A DNA stretch of 64,000 nt from Gracilariopsis chorda (Eukaryota > Rhodophyta > Florideophyceae > Gracilariales > Gracilariaceae), in assembly GCA_003194525.1 (NCBI GenBank), contig NBIV01000040.1, forward strand, positions 124,001 through 188,000, in the 5' to 3' direction. Shown here piece after piece: positions 22,322 through 33,920 of the stretch; position 1 is the stretch's first letter; each line of letters starts with the position of its first letter. The notes under the pieces were generated by a model that was not told the origin of the DNA, did not search any database, and worked only from the letters and a program-made list of their open reading frames with translations. Made by a program: the position numbers and the translations under genes.

Positions 22322-22590
22322 AGTTGGGTCTTATTCAGTAAAATACTGGTTACGCAGTGACATTTGCGTACAGTTCGAGCAATCTTGCCCCTTCCTCGTG
22401 CCACGGGGTGTACGTCTTAAAGAGAATGCTTCGAGCCGGTAGTACCGGTATGACAATAATTTTTGATACAACCAGTTTGTTTGTTTTAATTCCCGGAGAC
22501 CACGGTGCCCTCTCCGCTTGCTGCCGGTACGAATCACACCTTGGGGGCGGGTAACTGCTTAAAGTGGAAAGAACGGGCTCGTTTCTCGTC

Positions 22591-23304
22591 TTACCAATCG
22601 GAGTCCGAGGAGCTAGAACCATATGACCCATTTCGGGATGAATTCGATGATGTCGTAGAATCAGATTCCGAGTGATCTCGTTTGTTTTTCCGCTTATAGC
22701 GGCGCTTCTTTCTTCCAGCACACTGGTCGTGGTGTGACGCAGCTGGTGCTAGATCATCATGGGACGGTCTATCCATGACGTTAAACTGCTCTAACGTCTC
22801 CAGACGGGCACGAACTCGATGGAATCGAGAGTCAACTCCTTTTATGAAGGTGGTGGGCTGCCCAAAACTCTCTAAAAGAGAGGTGGCATCAGCCCGTAAG
22901 ATACGGAAATCGTCTTGGGCCACCTTTGTAGGAGTGTCCATCATCACCCCACGGAGCGTTTGTAATTCCCCCACAAGGGTGTCGTGGACGGTCCACAAAG
23001 CGTGAACCTGAGATTCCAGAGAATTCCACTGGGAGGTTTTATCACCCGTCAGACGGGGCTTAGGTGTGGTGGTGGCCACGGCTGGAGCCGGGTAAACACC
23101 ACCCACGGCATTCGATAACGGGGTCGACGTAGATTTCCAGGGTTCCCGGGGTGGGTTTGAAGTCCTAGACGAGGCACCCCCAGCATGGATGGATTTAACC
23201 CGGGTCGGGATCCGAAAAGCTAATCGAGCTTCGGGGTTATCTCCACCATTGTGGGAGTGGCTGCGCGTAGTCACAGGCTCCACAGAGAAGGGCTTCCTAG
23301 ACAT
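22591..23304 (-). CDS. G1 gag N-terminal frame (open, 237 residues)
   Basis: Begins with an ATG 115 bp inside the 5' LTR, the expected place for gag. The N-terminal half is Ser/Pro/Arg-rich and disordered. A helical middle follows (WNSLESQVHALWTVHDTLVG, RVRARLETLEQF). The end is strongly basic then acidic-Ser-rich (CAGRKKRRYKRKNKRDHSES), finishing in a Ser/Asp run. The frame is closed by a stop at 22591 before the capsid-like frame begins, probably by a mutation in an originally longer gag. It is the only undamaged open frame of the element. Confidence 0.6.
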   Translation of the reverse strand: MSRKPFSVEPVTTRSHSHNGGDNPEARLAFRIPTRVKSIHAGGASSRTSNPPREPWKSTSTPLSNAVGGVYPAPAVATTTPKPRLTGDKTSQWNSLESQVHALWTVHDTLVGELQTLRGVMMDTPTKVAQDDFRILRADATSLLESFGQPTTFIKGVDSRFHRVRARLETLEQFNVMDRPSHDDLAPAASHHDQCAGRKKRRYKRKNKRDHSESDSTTSSNSSRNGSYGSSSSDSDW

Positions 23305-23419
23305 GAGGGCTTACCGTTACGACGGGAAAACAACCCACCTTGCAGAAACCAAACAAAAGAAACAAGACCTCGAAAGAGGGAACCAAACATAAAACCGATT
23401 CTACGTCAGGAGACCACTT

Positions 23420-24212
23420 CGTAGTGCAATGCCAGTAGGCGGATTACACTGAATGATGTTAGGGATCTTTCCTCGTTAGAGGGGAGCCCAGTTGGGTAGA
23501 GCTCTCTCAGGGGTAGCATGACTATGTCGGGTTGAAAAACCGAGGCCAACAGTTGCGACTTGCGCAGCGACGTCAAGAAAAGCGTCAGGTTTCCACAGTA
23601 GCGGTGTGAGGGTGGCCGTCTTCTAGAGAGAAGAGGTTTCCACGCTAGTGGCACGCGCGAACACGAGCCGTGGGTAGCGGGAAAGCCACCCTCTAAAGGG
23701 AATAAACAGGGGCAGCTGATTTACGAGTGTCGTGACGAAGACTAACGGCAGTGCCGGTAAATAAACCTTATACACGGCGAACACCAAAACAGTTGGAATA
23801 ACAATCCAAATACCCCGGTACTTTAGATAGGCAAGGGGGTTAGACGTTCCGTATGCTATGGAGTTTCCCTACACGGAGGAGTAGAGAACACACGAAGGCG
23901 GTGAGCTCTAGAGCCCATACTTCAGGTTGGGGTCCCTTGTTGGGGAATTATTAGTGGTGCGACGGCAACTCGCCGGCGCACTTAGTACTAACCATCCCAG
24001 AAATAGGTGTAAAAATAATAAATAGAATTAACTAAATTACTCTACATGGGTAGTTTATGCCGACTACTGTGGCCAACCGCCCATTGACTCTTCCCTGTCC
24101 CACGTGTCAAATCCACTATTAGTGGTCATAGTTCATGCAATGACTACATTACCGAAACATTCGGGAAATCAACGAAGTACCCAGAAGCCCTCTCTGAGGG
24201 CATTGTACTTCA
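23420..24212 (-). repeat. G1 5' LTR (LTR-B, family L1)
   Basis: 793 bp copy of LTR-A. At the inner end the terminal CA (element strand) has become CG. Long stretches, such as the part around 23825-24060, are nearly identical to 13125-13355, while the first 200 bp differ more. Confidence 0.92.
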
Positions 24213-24575
24213 GCTGGGAACAATCTGATGGAGATGGGATTGCTTTGCTCTACTGCAATCCTGCAATCGATTGAACTGCACAAGTCCATATCCAATTAGA
24301 TTGCAATCTCTCTACTGAATCTGCAATCTTGATTGAAATCTAGAACCTTTAGCGCAATCCTAAACCGATCATATAGAACTTCTGCAATCCCAACACCCAT
24401 CCCTCAAATTATCTAATTTCTGCTGTCCTAATCTTCAGTTTACATTGCAACTCGTCAAAACTGTTTCTGTTTCACAAGCTCAATTGCATTTTTACCCAAA
24501 TCAGTATCCCAGAAACTCGAACTCACGCGTAGAAATATTATAGCATCCAAGACTTCCGGCGTAGTTCTTGAGCGA
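24213..24575. other. Gene-free stretch with clustered TGCAATC motifs
   Basis: About 360 bp of A/T-rich sequence. TGCAATC, or its near variants, occurs at least five times between 24258 and 24395. No gene seen. Confidence 0.5.
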
Positions 24576-26550
24576 GTGTCAGTAAGAACGTTGTTTGCCA
24601 CTGACCATAGCCGTTCTACTTCGGTGATCGAACCAAGAATTTTTCTTCATTTGCCGGGCGCTGCGCTTCGAATCGAGCCAAGGCTAGCCATAATACAGAA
24701 CGCTGAGTTCCACTATACTCCTTATTCTAAAGAAGATACTGAAGCTGTCCAACAGGAAGCTGCGCAAGCATTGTTGGGCAAACTACAACCATAAAAATGT
24801 GAAGTATGGAGTGATGGATCGGTATGGGAGCCCTCAGGACAACCAGGAGACAGTGCAACCAGAATACCGGTGGAGTGGACAGATGGATGGTTTACAGGCA
24901 GCGCTCGGAAGTACGTTCATTCGATGGCGGCGCACCCCCCAGTGTCGCCAATTTTATGTGTGTTTGTGTGTTAATATGAGCTCGGGTCTCTAATTCCAAG
25001 ACTACGGTATGCGTTACATTGAGAAGGAACCATTCATCTCTAGAAGTACCAAAAGCTTTTCTGCCCATGTCCTTATTATTGATTCGGCGTCAGAGTCCCG
25101 CCTCTCTCGGAGAAGTGGGAGCTCCCCACACCGGGATACCGCTCTTCGGTGGAATCTAAGGACGAAATGGTCTACACTACTAAGTGATAGATATCGCTGA
25201 ATGACAGATATGGTCATATACTATGACGGTGAGTTGGGTCATGACGTACAACTCCCACGATTCTCAACATTTAATAGATGTAGATGGGCACAGGTTAGGC
25301 TACCAGATTCTTTCCGTTAAAAACGTTGGAGCCGCAGCCTACACTACATTCGGGGATGAAAACGGTCTAGAACAAGAGGAAGAATGTGAATGTGAAGTAT
25401 CGTTATTCCTCCCGCCGCCGATAATCTTGATAAATCCAATAATCTAGTTAGTGTACTTCGGTATTGCACTTGTCTGCTTAATCGCTTGGCGTAGTGTCCG
25501 TTCCATTGCACCTTGTTTAGAGCAGCGCATTTTGGCATACTTAGCGAAGATGCTCTTCATAGGAGGTTGATCCCCCTTGGGTTCGTGCTACTCATTATAA
25601 GAGTATTTCCTAGGGAAAGGTGTATTAGACTGGCCTCTGCACAGGGTGGAAATATCGATGGCTTAGTTCTGAATAGCCGTGTACGATTGTAACACGTGGT
25701 ACGCGTCAGAATAGTTCCCTCTGATTTCGGAATTTTATTACTTAGTTTGTACTTTGGCCCTGACACTGGGATCTCCACTTGTACGGCCCTTAGAATTTGT
25801 AAAATATATCATTTAATTAGTCTAGATAATTCTATTGAACCCTACTTAGGGACGAGTGACTTCGTGGTCGCGATTCCAAAGTAAAACCAACCGAGTGTGG
25901 GCCTAGCTCCAATTGTCCTCCCTGGGTTACCACTCTTCGCAGAGAGTATCCAAGAGTGGATTTCATTTGGTTATCCCCTTGGGAACGCCCAGTTTATCTG
26001 CATCAAACTGCCCGTGGGGCTTCTAACCCTATTGTTATTATCATTTTTGTTTCATTCGGAGGACTGGTTTCCAATCCTGTATACGAATATTTCTTCTGGT
26101 TTTCCCCTGGTTTCTGCGGGTCTGTGGCCCGCGTGTGCATGACTGTCGTCCCCGTTTTTGGGTTGCTTTCCCGCTTTCGGATACTGACACGGAGTACACC
26201 TGATCCAGTACAGAGACTCTCCCAAGACCCCAACCTCTGTAGGTTATTCCTAAACCCCCCTGGGAGTTATGCTCCAATTTCGGGTGGAAAAGAGGGCTGT
26301 GCTCGCAGGTCTATCTCTTTTGAAGACAAGGGTTTGAACACCTTCCGGTGCACTTCCCAACGCCGGTTTTTGCTCTACATCTTGGTTCACTTTGCGTAAG
26401 TAAGCGGGTATTTTGTCTGCCTACTTATTAGGGGCAGTAGAGAGAGGGGCAGAGCTATTGCGGACGAGTGACACTCCGTCCCTAAGTAATGTTGTATGTA
26501 TAAAAAGAAAATGTTGCTACTACCTTCTTCGCCGAATTTTTCATAGTTAT
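24576..26550 (+). pseudogene. Non-LTR retrotransposon tail with RNase H, copy 1, interrupted
   Basis: The start has the entry to an RNase H domain (KCEVWSDGSVWEPSGQPGD, preceded by a stop), as found after RT in several LINE-type elements. The stretches 25381-25517 and 26384-26550 align in order with 36785-36920 and 36910-37080 of copy 2, including LLRTSDTPSLSNVV versus LLRTSEPPSLDTVV. Between them about 870 bp (25518-26383) is absent from copy 2. All frames are broken. The copy is cut off at about 26550, where a Copia gag remnant starts. Confidence 0.55.
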
Positions 26551-26639
26551 GGGCACAAAGGCTCCTTTCAGAAACCTTCTTGTCCGCTGTTCACATGGGA
26601 CATACGGAATGTGCCCTGAACGGATGGAAAAGGCAACAA

Positions 26640-27530
26640 AAAGCTTAAGACCGACGCACTAACGCAGTGGAAAACGCTTTAAGATCTTGTTGGAGGTATA
26701 ACTAGTCAAAAACGTCCCAGAAATCTACACAGATTATGGATACAATCCCAACTGTTTGGGAGTGCTCGGGATCTATGCAAATCTATCTCGCCTGATGTAA
26801 TTGGAAGTGTAGAAGAGGTAGCTGCCATAATCAACACAGCTTACAAGGGAGATCCTTTGGCTCTGGTATCTGATGTGTACAGAAGACTTCTTGGCTCTCC
26901 TTGTCACCAAGCGTTACAGCAACGAAACTTTCAAGAATTTTGAATCCAGATTCCTAGCCCAAAGCTCAAAGCTACATTCACATGGTACCGAATTCAAATT
27001 CTCCGAGTCGGTTCTAGCTTTCAAGTTACTAGCTCATGACGATATAGATGGTCCCTAACGAATTTCTGTCTTGGGCGTCTCTGCTCGCCAACATAGACAA
27101 GTTTTGGCCAAACCTTCTACCGACGACTACTTGAAGGCTGTTTTTTACCATAGCATTACCTCAGTTCTCCCTCAGTGCATAACATCTTCCGTGGTTGCTT
27201 CTGAATTTTCTGCTCTCACGGCGAACTCTGCGTATGGATCTAAAGATGTATCAACAAATCTAGATAAGAAAAAGAATGGATTGCCTCCTGAGCAACTGGC
27301 TGATCTCAAATCTCGATCAAATTATCGCACATGCTCTAAATACGGGCATTGGTCTAATGATCATGAAGCTGATGGTACATTTAAAAATTGTGTCTAATCT
27401 TATGACTCTCCTAAAGAAAAGCGTCTTGACAGAAAGGCTTTCGTATTTAATATGGTTTCTCTCCCTCATGCTAATTGTGAGTGTCATGGTGCACAATGTC
27501 ACGACACCGGACGATGAGTCCTCTTTGTAC
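26640..27530 (+). pseudogene. Copia-type gag, second element, degenerate
   Basis: In changing frames the stretch reads GGITSQKRPRNLHRLWIQSQ, ARDLCKSISPDVIGSVEEVA, FESRFLAQSSKLHSHGTEFK and DYLKAVFYHSITSVLPQC. A worn zinc knuckle comes next (CSKYGHWSNDHEADGTFKNC, where the second Cys is missing), then MVSLPHANCECHGAQC. Gag-type helices followed by a knuckle fit a Ty1/copia gag. Protease is not visible after it; the next Copia piece in order is the integrase at 29.7 kb. It is broken by several stops and frameshifts. Confidence 0.55.
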
Positions 27531-28265
27531 CCTTATTTGCTGGAGAGTAGATCAAAACTAAATTCGTAGCTCAAGAGTACCAGCACAGCCATGCAAAGCC
27601 AATTTAGAAAATAGGCACAAAGTGCGACAAGGAGACCAGATGCAAGGTAGAAAGGAAACCCGGTAGTGACCGTACAACGCAACGAGCGACAAAGTCCGTT
27701 ACAATGTAGCAAAGAGACTACACCACCGGATAACCTACGCGATCAAAACCGTAGATCTAGCGTAGTGCTGATGATCAGTTCTAGTATAGTGCAATGATCT
27801 ACACGGACGACCAAAACCTTAGGTCTAGTGCGCGGCCGAAATGCACCGTGCTACACAACACGAGCCCAAACATGGGCAGCGTAGTACAAGCACGTGGGGA
27901 GATGCGGGAGACCGAGCCGCAACACGTAAAGGGGTGAGTGGTGAAGAGTGAGTTTGATGGAAGGGAGGAGCAGACTGCTCTAAAAGAAGGTGGGGGTTGC
28001 CAAAGGAAGGAGAAGTGGTCTGGCCCGAGTTGGCTTGGAGGCCACCAACCTCCGGCTTTTATAGGCAATTGTTCTATTTGCTTACCCCTTAGTTCTGCAT
28101 ACTAGGTCTAAGTAAGAACTCATAATCACCTGTTATGGGACATCTCTTTGCCATGACGGACCAGCTTGGCAAAAGGTATTATACGTTTTAGGGTATTTTG
28201 TCGTCTATATTATATATGGTGAGCGCACTAGATAATTCCAGCAACATTGTTCCAGCCACCTCATC
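27531..28265. other. Gene-free stretch between Copia pieces, LTR-like
   Basis: No coding signal. TTTTATAGGC at about 28056 could be a TATA motif. The whole piece interrupts the second Copia element, but no second copy in the window supports calling it an LTR. Confidence 0.35.
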
Positions 28266-28859
28266 ATGCCCAGGCCACACGCAACTTCCATCCGTCGCGA
28301 CATGACAGGCGATTCTAGCTCATCGCAACACTCCGTTTCATGCCACCCTTTTATCGAAATGGAAGCCAAAGAGGATAATTCACTACCGTCATCGTCTCCG
28401 TGAGCTGCGCAGATAGGTACAGATGCAGTACTGGCACAGATGGAAGGCTTCGGATTTTCTTCTTCTTTGTTAAGGGAGCTAGAAGAGGTACGCCGTCGTA
28501 TTTCTGAAAATGAAATGAAATGGGAAGAAGCTGCTGTGGTACTGAATGACCTCATTGCCCAGGCACCGAATCTTTGCGTGCGTGGGCTACTGCATGGAGT
28601 GGTGTTTTCTGCAAACTGTCGTCTTCTGAATACCGTTGGCCCTATTCCACTCCTTCTCACGATGCTTGATATGATAAGGATACCTCTTGTTCAGTGTGAT
28701 ACTATGGTTGCTGTTTTTGGTGTTGCTGCTCTTGCTGCTGCTGTTTGCGTATCCATTCTCCACCAATCCGTCGTAACGCGGGTGACAAGTTTGACAGCAA
28801 AATCTTGCAAAATTTCTGGGAAGGATTCAAGTGCTTGTAGGGCTTGCTGTTTGAATTGA
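28266..28859 (+). pseudogene. Unknown short coiled-coil protein, one in-frame stop
   Basis: From the ATG at 28266 the frame is open except for one TGA near 28401, and closes at 28857. The middle is a coiled coil (SLLRELEEVRRRISENEMKW, then EEAAVVLNDLIAQAPNLC) followed by two hydrophobic stretches (TVGPIPLLLTMLDM and AVFGVAALAAAVCVSIL). The second comes from a CTG-rich tract, which on the opposite strand would give poly-Gln, so part of the hydrophobicity may be accidental. I do not recognise the family. It sits inside the gap of the second Copia element and may belong to another insertion. Confidence 0.35.
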
Positions 28860-29734
28860 TTGAAACAGATGTTCTGCGGTGACTGTTCCGTTTGTTTCCT
28901 GAGTAAAATGGTCTCAATAGTTTGAAATTGTGCTGGAACATGCTGAACAGCGCTTAAGAATTTGTTGCAAGTAATGCAAGTAACATTTTGCAGTGTTTTG
29001 CCTGGATGATCGGTTTGAGCTGATTGCTACGCCAACAACGGCTTCCAAGGAAATGGCGCTCAGCTCCATTGCCATGATTGCACTCTACATCAGCTTGTAT
29101 AAGCCTACTAGAAAAAGCTCTCCGCAAAAACATTGAGAGCTGTTCACAAAATGAAGGCTCAGATTGCGTGTGCTCAAGTTGCTCAAGGCATGGCCGCAAG
29201 GAAGGCGTGAGTTGACAAACCGATTGCAAGTACAGAGTAGAAGCCACCACGCAGAGGACCCTTCCATGGGGTGTCAGGGAGAAAGGCGAAGTCGAGAGGT
29301 GATGTACGGCTTTCACTGGGGCTCAAATGCGGGGTGGTGGAAGATAGGTGCGGTGTCTTCACAAACACGCGTACCGGAATTCCGAATTGAGGATGGAAGA
29401 GTTGACGCAGGTTTGACGCGGATGCACGCCTCAACACGGAGCGCAGCGCGTTCCCGCCTGCGAGTATGGAGCGGGGTGCGGAAGGAAGTGCTTCTGGTGG
29501 CGGTGCTGGCCAGCAGTCGTGGATGGGGCCGCGGCACAAGGCATCAGGAGGGCGCTGCAGGTGCGCTGTGGACTCGCCAGCTGCTTTTTTTTTCATATGC
29601 AGATGCATTTCCTTGCCATGATGGCAGTGCATATCATGTTTGGGGTGCAAGACCTGCCATCATGGCAAGAGCATACACCCAGATTCACACTAATCTTCCG
29701 TTTTTGAGCTTCTCTAATCTGGGACAGTTGTTAG
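28860..29734. other. No gene recognised
   Basis: Open stretches on both strands (for example 28954-29316 minus and 29164-29829 plus) are mutually overlapping and have no family motif. The Copia integrase resumes near 29735. Confidence 0.4.
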
Positions 29735-31545
29735 ACGATTGTTCTCCCTATTCGAGCATCAGAGAGAAAGAACTCTTTTTACCGCTTCTTTCTCAAACGC
29801 TACTACCGAGCGCCCTTGGGCTGACCTAAAACACGTCGTGGACAAAGTACATCATTATATATGCAAACGCGCGTCATATATGCATATGTTAAGTTCCCTT
29901 TGGAACGTAACGGTATTTGAAGCAACGGCCTAAACAAGTACCTAGAAAGAATATTGGAGGAGTGTCCTAATTGCTCTATTACTGCACTTCTCCTGCCACC
30001 ACGCAAAGTTTCTCTTCATTCGTTGTCCCGTTCTTTTAATGAGCTTTTGTGTGTCAGTCACCTTTCTGTGGAGGAGATATAAGTATTTCTTACCAAGGAT
30101 TTGGTCTCGAGGTACTTTGCTGGTACTACGTCCGTACGGAATACATCCATGGCACATGCCGTAGTGGCATTTGAGTCGATTTGGATGTCTCCATTTTGGG
30201 CTTTGGATGCTGTACTACTTGATCATACTTTCAATTACTCTATCTTCTTCAATTATTTATCCACCCATGTTATAAAAGTCCGCCCGGTACCACCTCGTCG
30301 GCACAACAAAAATCCTTTGGAAGCTAAACACAAGATGATCTGAGACATTTTTCTACGGCTCAAAGGCGCATTCACACATTCAGAGCCTCCATCAACACTT
30401 TTGTTATTTCAACATGCGCTACGGATATCCAACGACCAAAAGAGCAACAATGTTTTGTCTGCGTACGGGCTGCCAATAGCGTTCTTGAAAGCCATACTAT
30501 TGCGCTCCTTTCCCGCTCTCATACCTTATAATTTGGGCAAAGCACACAAATCACGAGTTCCAAAACGTAAGCCTAAGCTCATTCTACGTTCAAAGGCTAC
30601 TCAAGATATCCCTCTAGCAGTCAGTGGTTTGGTGCAAGTGTTCTGGAAGCAACAGCACGAGAAGTGCGTTTGCTGGTCTTCTCTGGTGCCTGTCCTTTCG
30701 TTTGATCTTTCCTTCCATACAGTTAATGTTCCTGGAAACAACGGACACATTATATTTGCTGCCCTCAAAGACATAAGACTAACCATCTCCCATGACGATC
30801 TACCTACTGCTGTGCAACAAGCTCTTGATGCATTACACTTTTCGATGTCCAACAACTTGGACTAATATAATTCCCCGGAAACCAATATACAACCCGAGAA
30901 CCCCCGCTCTGCAAGTAGCGATACAGAAGATTTGTTACCTTCTTTTGATTTATCCTTTCACGCTCCTGGTACCTCGGCTTCCACCCCTCACGTCTTGCCT
31001 TCCTCAGGTACACCACATCCATTCTTGACTCCTGATTTGCCACATTTTGGTGACAACATCAAAGTCTTTAGCCACTCGATAAGGTTTTCTACCCCTGAGC
31101 TGTTGACAAATTTACGGCCCATACTGGGACGTATACTATTAGATACGGTGATTGTGGGAAAGAAGTTTTGAAATTGGAAAACGAGAAATGAAGGTACACC
31201 ACAGAAGGCCCTAGTTTCCTTTCTCCAACCATTTACATGCAGTTCTCTGAAGATGCCATTACTGGCTTCGCCACCGATGATAACCTCCCTGTCGTTCATG
31301 CTGTTCAAAGCAACGAATTTTAGTCGACACTCGGCCAAGAACTTGATGGAATCCAGCAAAACTATGTTCGCGAATTTTAAGAATCTTTTTGGTGCAAGGA
31401 GTTTAGGATACACCAAGCTCATGGCCTACCATCGTTTGTAACGGAGAACGCTTATCACGAGGAAAAACAGCCTTTCAAGAAAACTCTGCTCAAAATTCCC
31501 ATCTCGAAGATCCCTGAAGAGGCTGTGGTATATCACCCTTTGACT
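29735..31545 (+). pseudogene. Copia-type integrase and integrase-RT linker, degenerate
   Basis: Integrase core pieces: TLLVLRPYGIHPWHMP-type sequence near 30100, VVAFESIWMSPFWALDAVLL, then VIKVRPVPPRRHNKNPLEAK with the HNKN-x-LE-x-KH motif of this lineage, which contains the last catalytic Glu. After a stop near 30342 the chain goes on (FQHALRISNDQKSNNVLSAY), and then the C-terminal part KPKLILRSKATQDIPLAVSG and VPGNNGHIIFAALKDIRLTI. At 31240-31545 the linker reads VVHAVQSNEF and KKTLLKIPISKIPEEA, after which the match stops and resumes near 34500. It is broken by many stops. Confidence 0.6.
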
Positions 31546-32331
31546 GTCGGGTTTCGGTAGTGGGGGTGGGCACAATGAAAATGGTACAGCACGGGCGCTA
31601 CCATGCAGGCAGCTATCCTAGACAGCGATGCCATGCAGGCAAGTATCCTAGACGGCGAAGGGGTCCGAAGTCACACAGGCACGAGTAAAGTGTCCATGAG
31701 GACAATGAGAGAACGTCACGGTCACAGGACTCCGGTTCCAGGGCGGTAGGTGGTGCAAAGTGGGTTTCCACATGTAACGCTACGTTATAGCCATACAAAG
31801 CAACGGCACACCCAAAACAACTAAAACGAAAACACAAACAAAGAGGGAGTCCTTGAGCAAGGCTGCGATCCTGGTAGACCGGTAAAGCACCGTTAGGCAG
31901 GGCTCTGCGACTGTCGTTCGTCAGTACGATCCTCTGAGTTGAGGGATATGGGTTTCTTGTCCTCTTTAATGGGTGAGCCACCGGCGGCAGCCGCACTAAG
32001 TAAAGGGAGCGTCCAGCAATGTTTGCAATGTTTGAACGCGATTATAATACTTGGATGTTCAGATCTCATCCAAAATTATGCTTTTCTCTGTTTTAAGAGG
32101 CTGGAATGCCGATCAGTGGTAGAAAGTCAACCTTTTCTCAAAATCCTGCAGATAAAAATAGAAAATAATCTCACCATTTGATTCAACATTACTCAAAACA
32201 GTTTTGGCGGGAATTCTGCAAGATTCGAATCAGGAATTATGGAACTGTATGCAAATCCTTAACGTTGGGCAACTAAATTTACCCTCAGCGGCATTATCAT
32301 CGCCAATCTTGTTCCGAGCCCCTCCAAGACT
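31546..32331. other. Left part of an insertion inside the second Copia element
   Basis: Non-coding. A 29-30 bp unit (CATGCAGGCAGCTATCCTAG, then ACAGCGATGC) is repeated twice at about 31600-31660. The transposase pseudogene starts after it. The piece between about 31546 and 34495 splits the Copia chain between PISKIPEEA and NVINIDVFYR. Confidence 0.5.
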
Positions 32332-33920
32332 ATGGCAAACCCAGCCTAAGAGTCCCGTGAGACCCTTATGAAAAGTGCTATTGCTGGCAAATCAAATGGA
32401 CCTCCCTATCGCACATTTGTGCGCAAGTTCAGACTGCCGCTCGCCACTCTGCACTACCGCCTATAGCACTTTCAAAACTTCCAATCTGGGCGGCGTCAAG
32501 GACTCACATATGACGTAGAGGAGACAATTGTGTGCTTTCTTCCGCGTTTTGCTGCACGCGTAACACCGGTACCCTACCGTCACTTATGAGAAGCGATACG
32601 AACATTTTGCCAAACTCTTTCCCTCGAACACCTAACTAAACTAGCCTTCAACCACACCAATGTCTCCAATAATTATATTCAAGCATTTCGAAAACGCCAT
32701 ACGCAAAGATTGTCTTTCGTCCGCGCCCTCTCGCATGAAAACAAGCGCTACAAATCAGTCAATGGCGAAACACTAACTCATCATTTTGCAAAAATCAGGA
32801 AGATTACCAAGGACTGCGACATCGACGCTTCACGAATGTTCAGTCTCGAAGTAGTCGGTGTAACCCCAGACAAGGAATTATCTAGTGTGACTTCTTGGCG
32901 TAGGCTGTTCCCGCGTAACGGCTCGCCGTATATGGTCATGAATGACTTTATTTACAAACATAGAGTAACTATGATGCCTATTGTAAGTGCCACTGGATAT
33001 CTCCGCCCTCTTCTAGTCGTTTTCAAAGGAACCCGTACTGCTTATCCTACAGTTCTAAGTGATGCCGTCGCACACCAGGAAACACCAGCGACGAATCTAA
33101 CTCACGAATGGGCGGTAGCTACGAGGGCCGAAAATGGTGGAGTTGACTCTGTTACCTTTCGTACATGGGTGGACAGGTTTGTAGACTACTCAAAAGATTT
33201 AACGGCGAATGGAAGGAAGGTCTTGCTAAGTTACGACGCGTATCGGGTGCAAATATCGCTTGAAGTACTTGATCGTTTTTATGAGAACAACATCATTGTG
33301 TACGCACTTCCAGCACACACTTCTGGAACAACTCAGCCGTTAGATACGGTTATGTTTTCATCATTGTAATCCCACTTGAATGGCCTCAGTGCCGACATTT
33401 CGCTTAGCGACCGCCAAAATGGGATTGATATGTTTTGTTTCACTGCCTTTCTACGTGAATCATATTATTTTTCGCTTACTAGAGACGTTATTAAGTCAGG
33501 ATTTTGCCGTGCTGGACTGTGGCATTTGGCTCCGGAACGTTTCTGAGTGTGCCATGGCCTGTTACATCTACTGGGGACAGTGTACTTTCTGTTGACGAGC
33601 TGGAAGGACTATTTATGCAGCGCCGCGCAGAATACAGGGAAAAAGTTCTGGGCCCTGATGTGCAGATGTCGGATTGTGGCTAAGTTAATACAAGTAATAG
33701 TTGTGTTATGACCTAAGAAAAGATTCTGGAAATGGCGCGAGCCAAACGCGCCGTTGATATTTCGAAGCACACTGCGGAGCGTCGAATAGAGCTCGCTCGT
33801 TTGCGAGCGGCTGATGCACGCCTACAGTTATATCTACAAACTTCTCCGAGTTTCCAGGCTGACCAGGATAGGGTCAGAGCACTTCTCTCCCTGATAAGAA
33901 TCGAACGCTATCGTGAGTGA
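32332..33920 (+). pseudogene. pogo/Tc1-like DDE transposase, degenerate
   Basis: One frame can be followed from MANPA-stop at 32332 to 33369 with three early stops. It carries a helix-turn-helix/CENP-B-like N-terminal part (VEETIVCFLPRFAARVTPVP, YIQAFRKRHTQRLSFVRALS). The catalytic domain has FSLEVVGVTPDKELSSVTSW, where the usual LDE is LEV so the first Asp is lost. It then has NGGVDSVTFRTWVDRFVDY, KVLLSYDAYRVQISLEVLDR with the second Asp, and ALPAHTSGTTQPLDTVMFSS, the last acidic position. The chain goes on in other frames through FCFTAFLRESYYFSLTRD to a basic coiled tail (RRIELARLRAADARLQLYLQ) ending near 33920. It would cut and paste its own DNA; it is dead. No terminal inverted repeats were identified. 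Confidence 0.75.

Larger units (their letters stand above)
12722..24212 (-). mobile_element. Ty3/gypsy chromodomain LTR retrotransposon (G1), nearly full length
   Basis: An 11.5 kb element on the minus strand. It is bounded by two LTRs (12722-13515 and 23420-24212) that align along their whole length. In order from the 5' LTR it carries gag with a CCHC knuckle, aspartic protease, RT, RNase H, integrase, a long linker and a chromodomain. Then, on the opposite strand, comes a long decayed reading frame, a polypurine tract and the 3' LTR. Flanks read GGTGG on the left and GCTGG on the right, a probable 5 bp target duplication with one change. Every enzymatic frame is interrupted, so it is dead, but most catalytic residues can still be read. 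Related decayed copies are at 6.2-11.5 kb, and related solo LTRs at 35.2, 43.3 and 51.7 kb. Confidence 0.9.

Noticed and set aside
23384-23419. Primer-binding site for G1
   Set aside because: TGGTCTCC lies a few bases from the LTR but I could not match it to a tRNA 3' end with confidence.
25956-26399. Open frame of 147 codons with hydrophobic stretches
   Set aside because: Lies in the extra segment of the non-LTR copy, overlaps open frames on both strands, no motif and no clear start.
28704-28745. Poly-Gln protein on the minus strand from a CTG tract
   Set aside because: The tract is short and the surrounding minus frame has no motif; the plus-strand coiled-coil reading is more convincing, and both may be non-coding.
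29164-29829. Plus-strand open frame of 221 codons
   Set aside because: Overlaps an equally long minus-strand frame, biased composition, no motif, lies in a decayed region.
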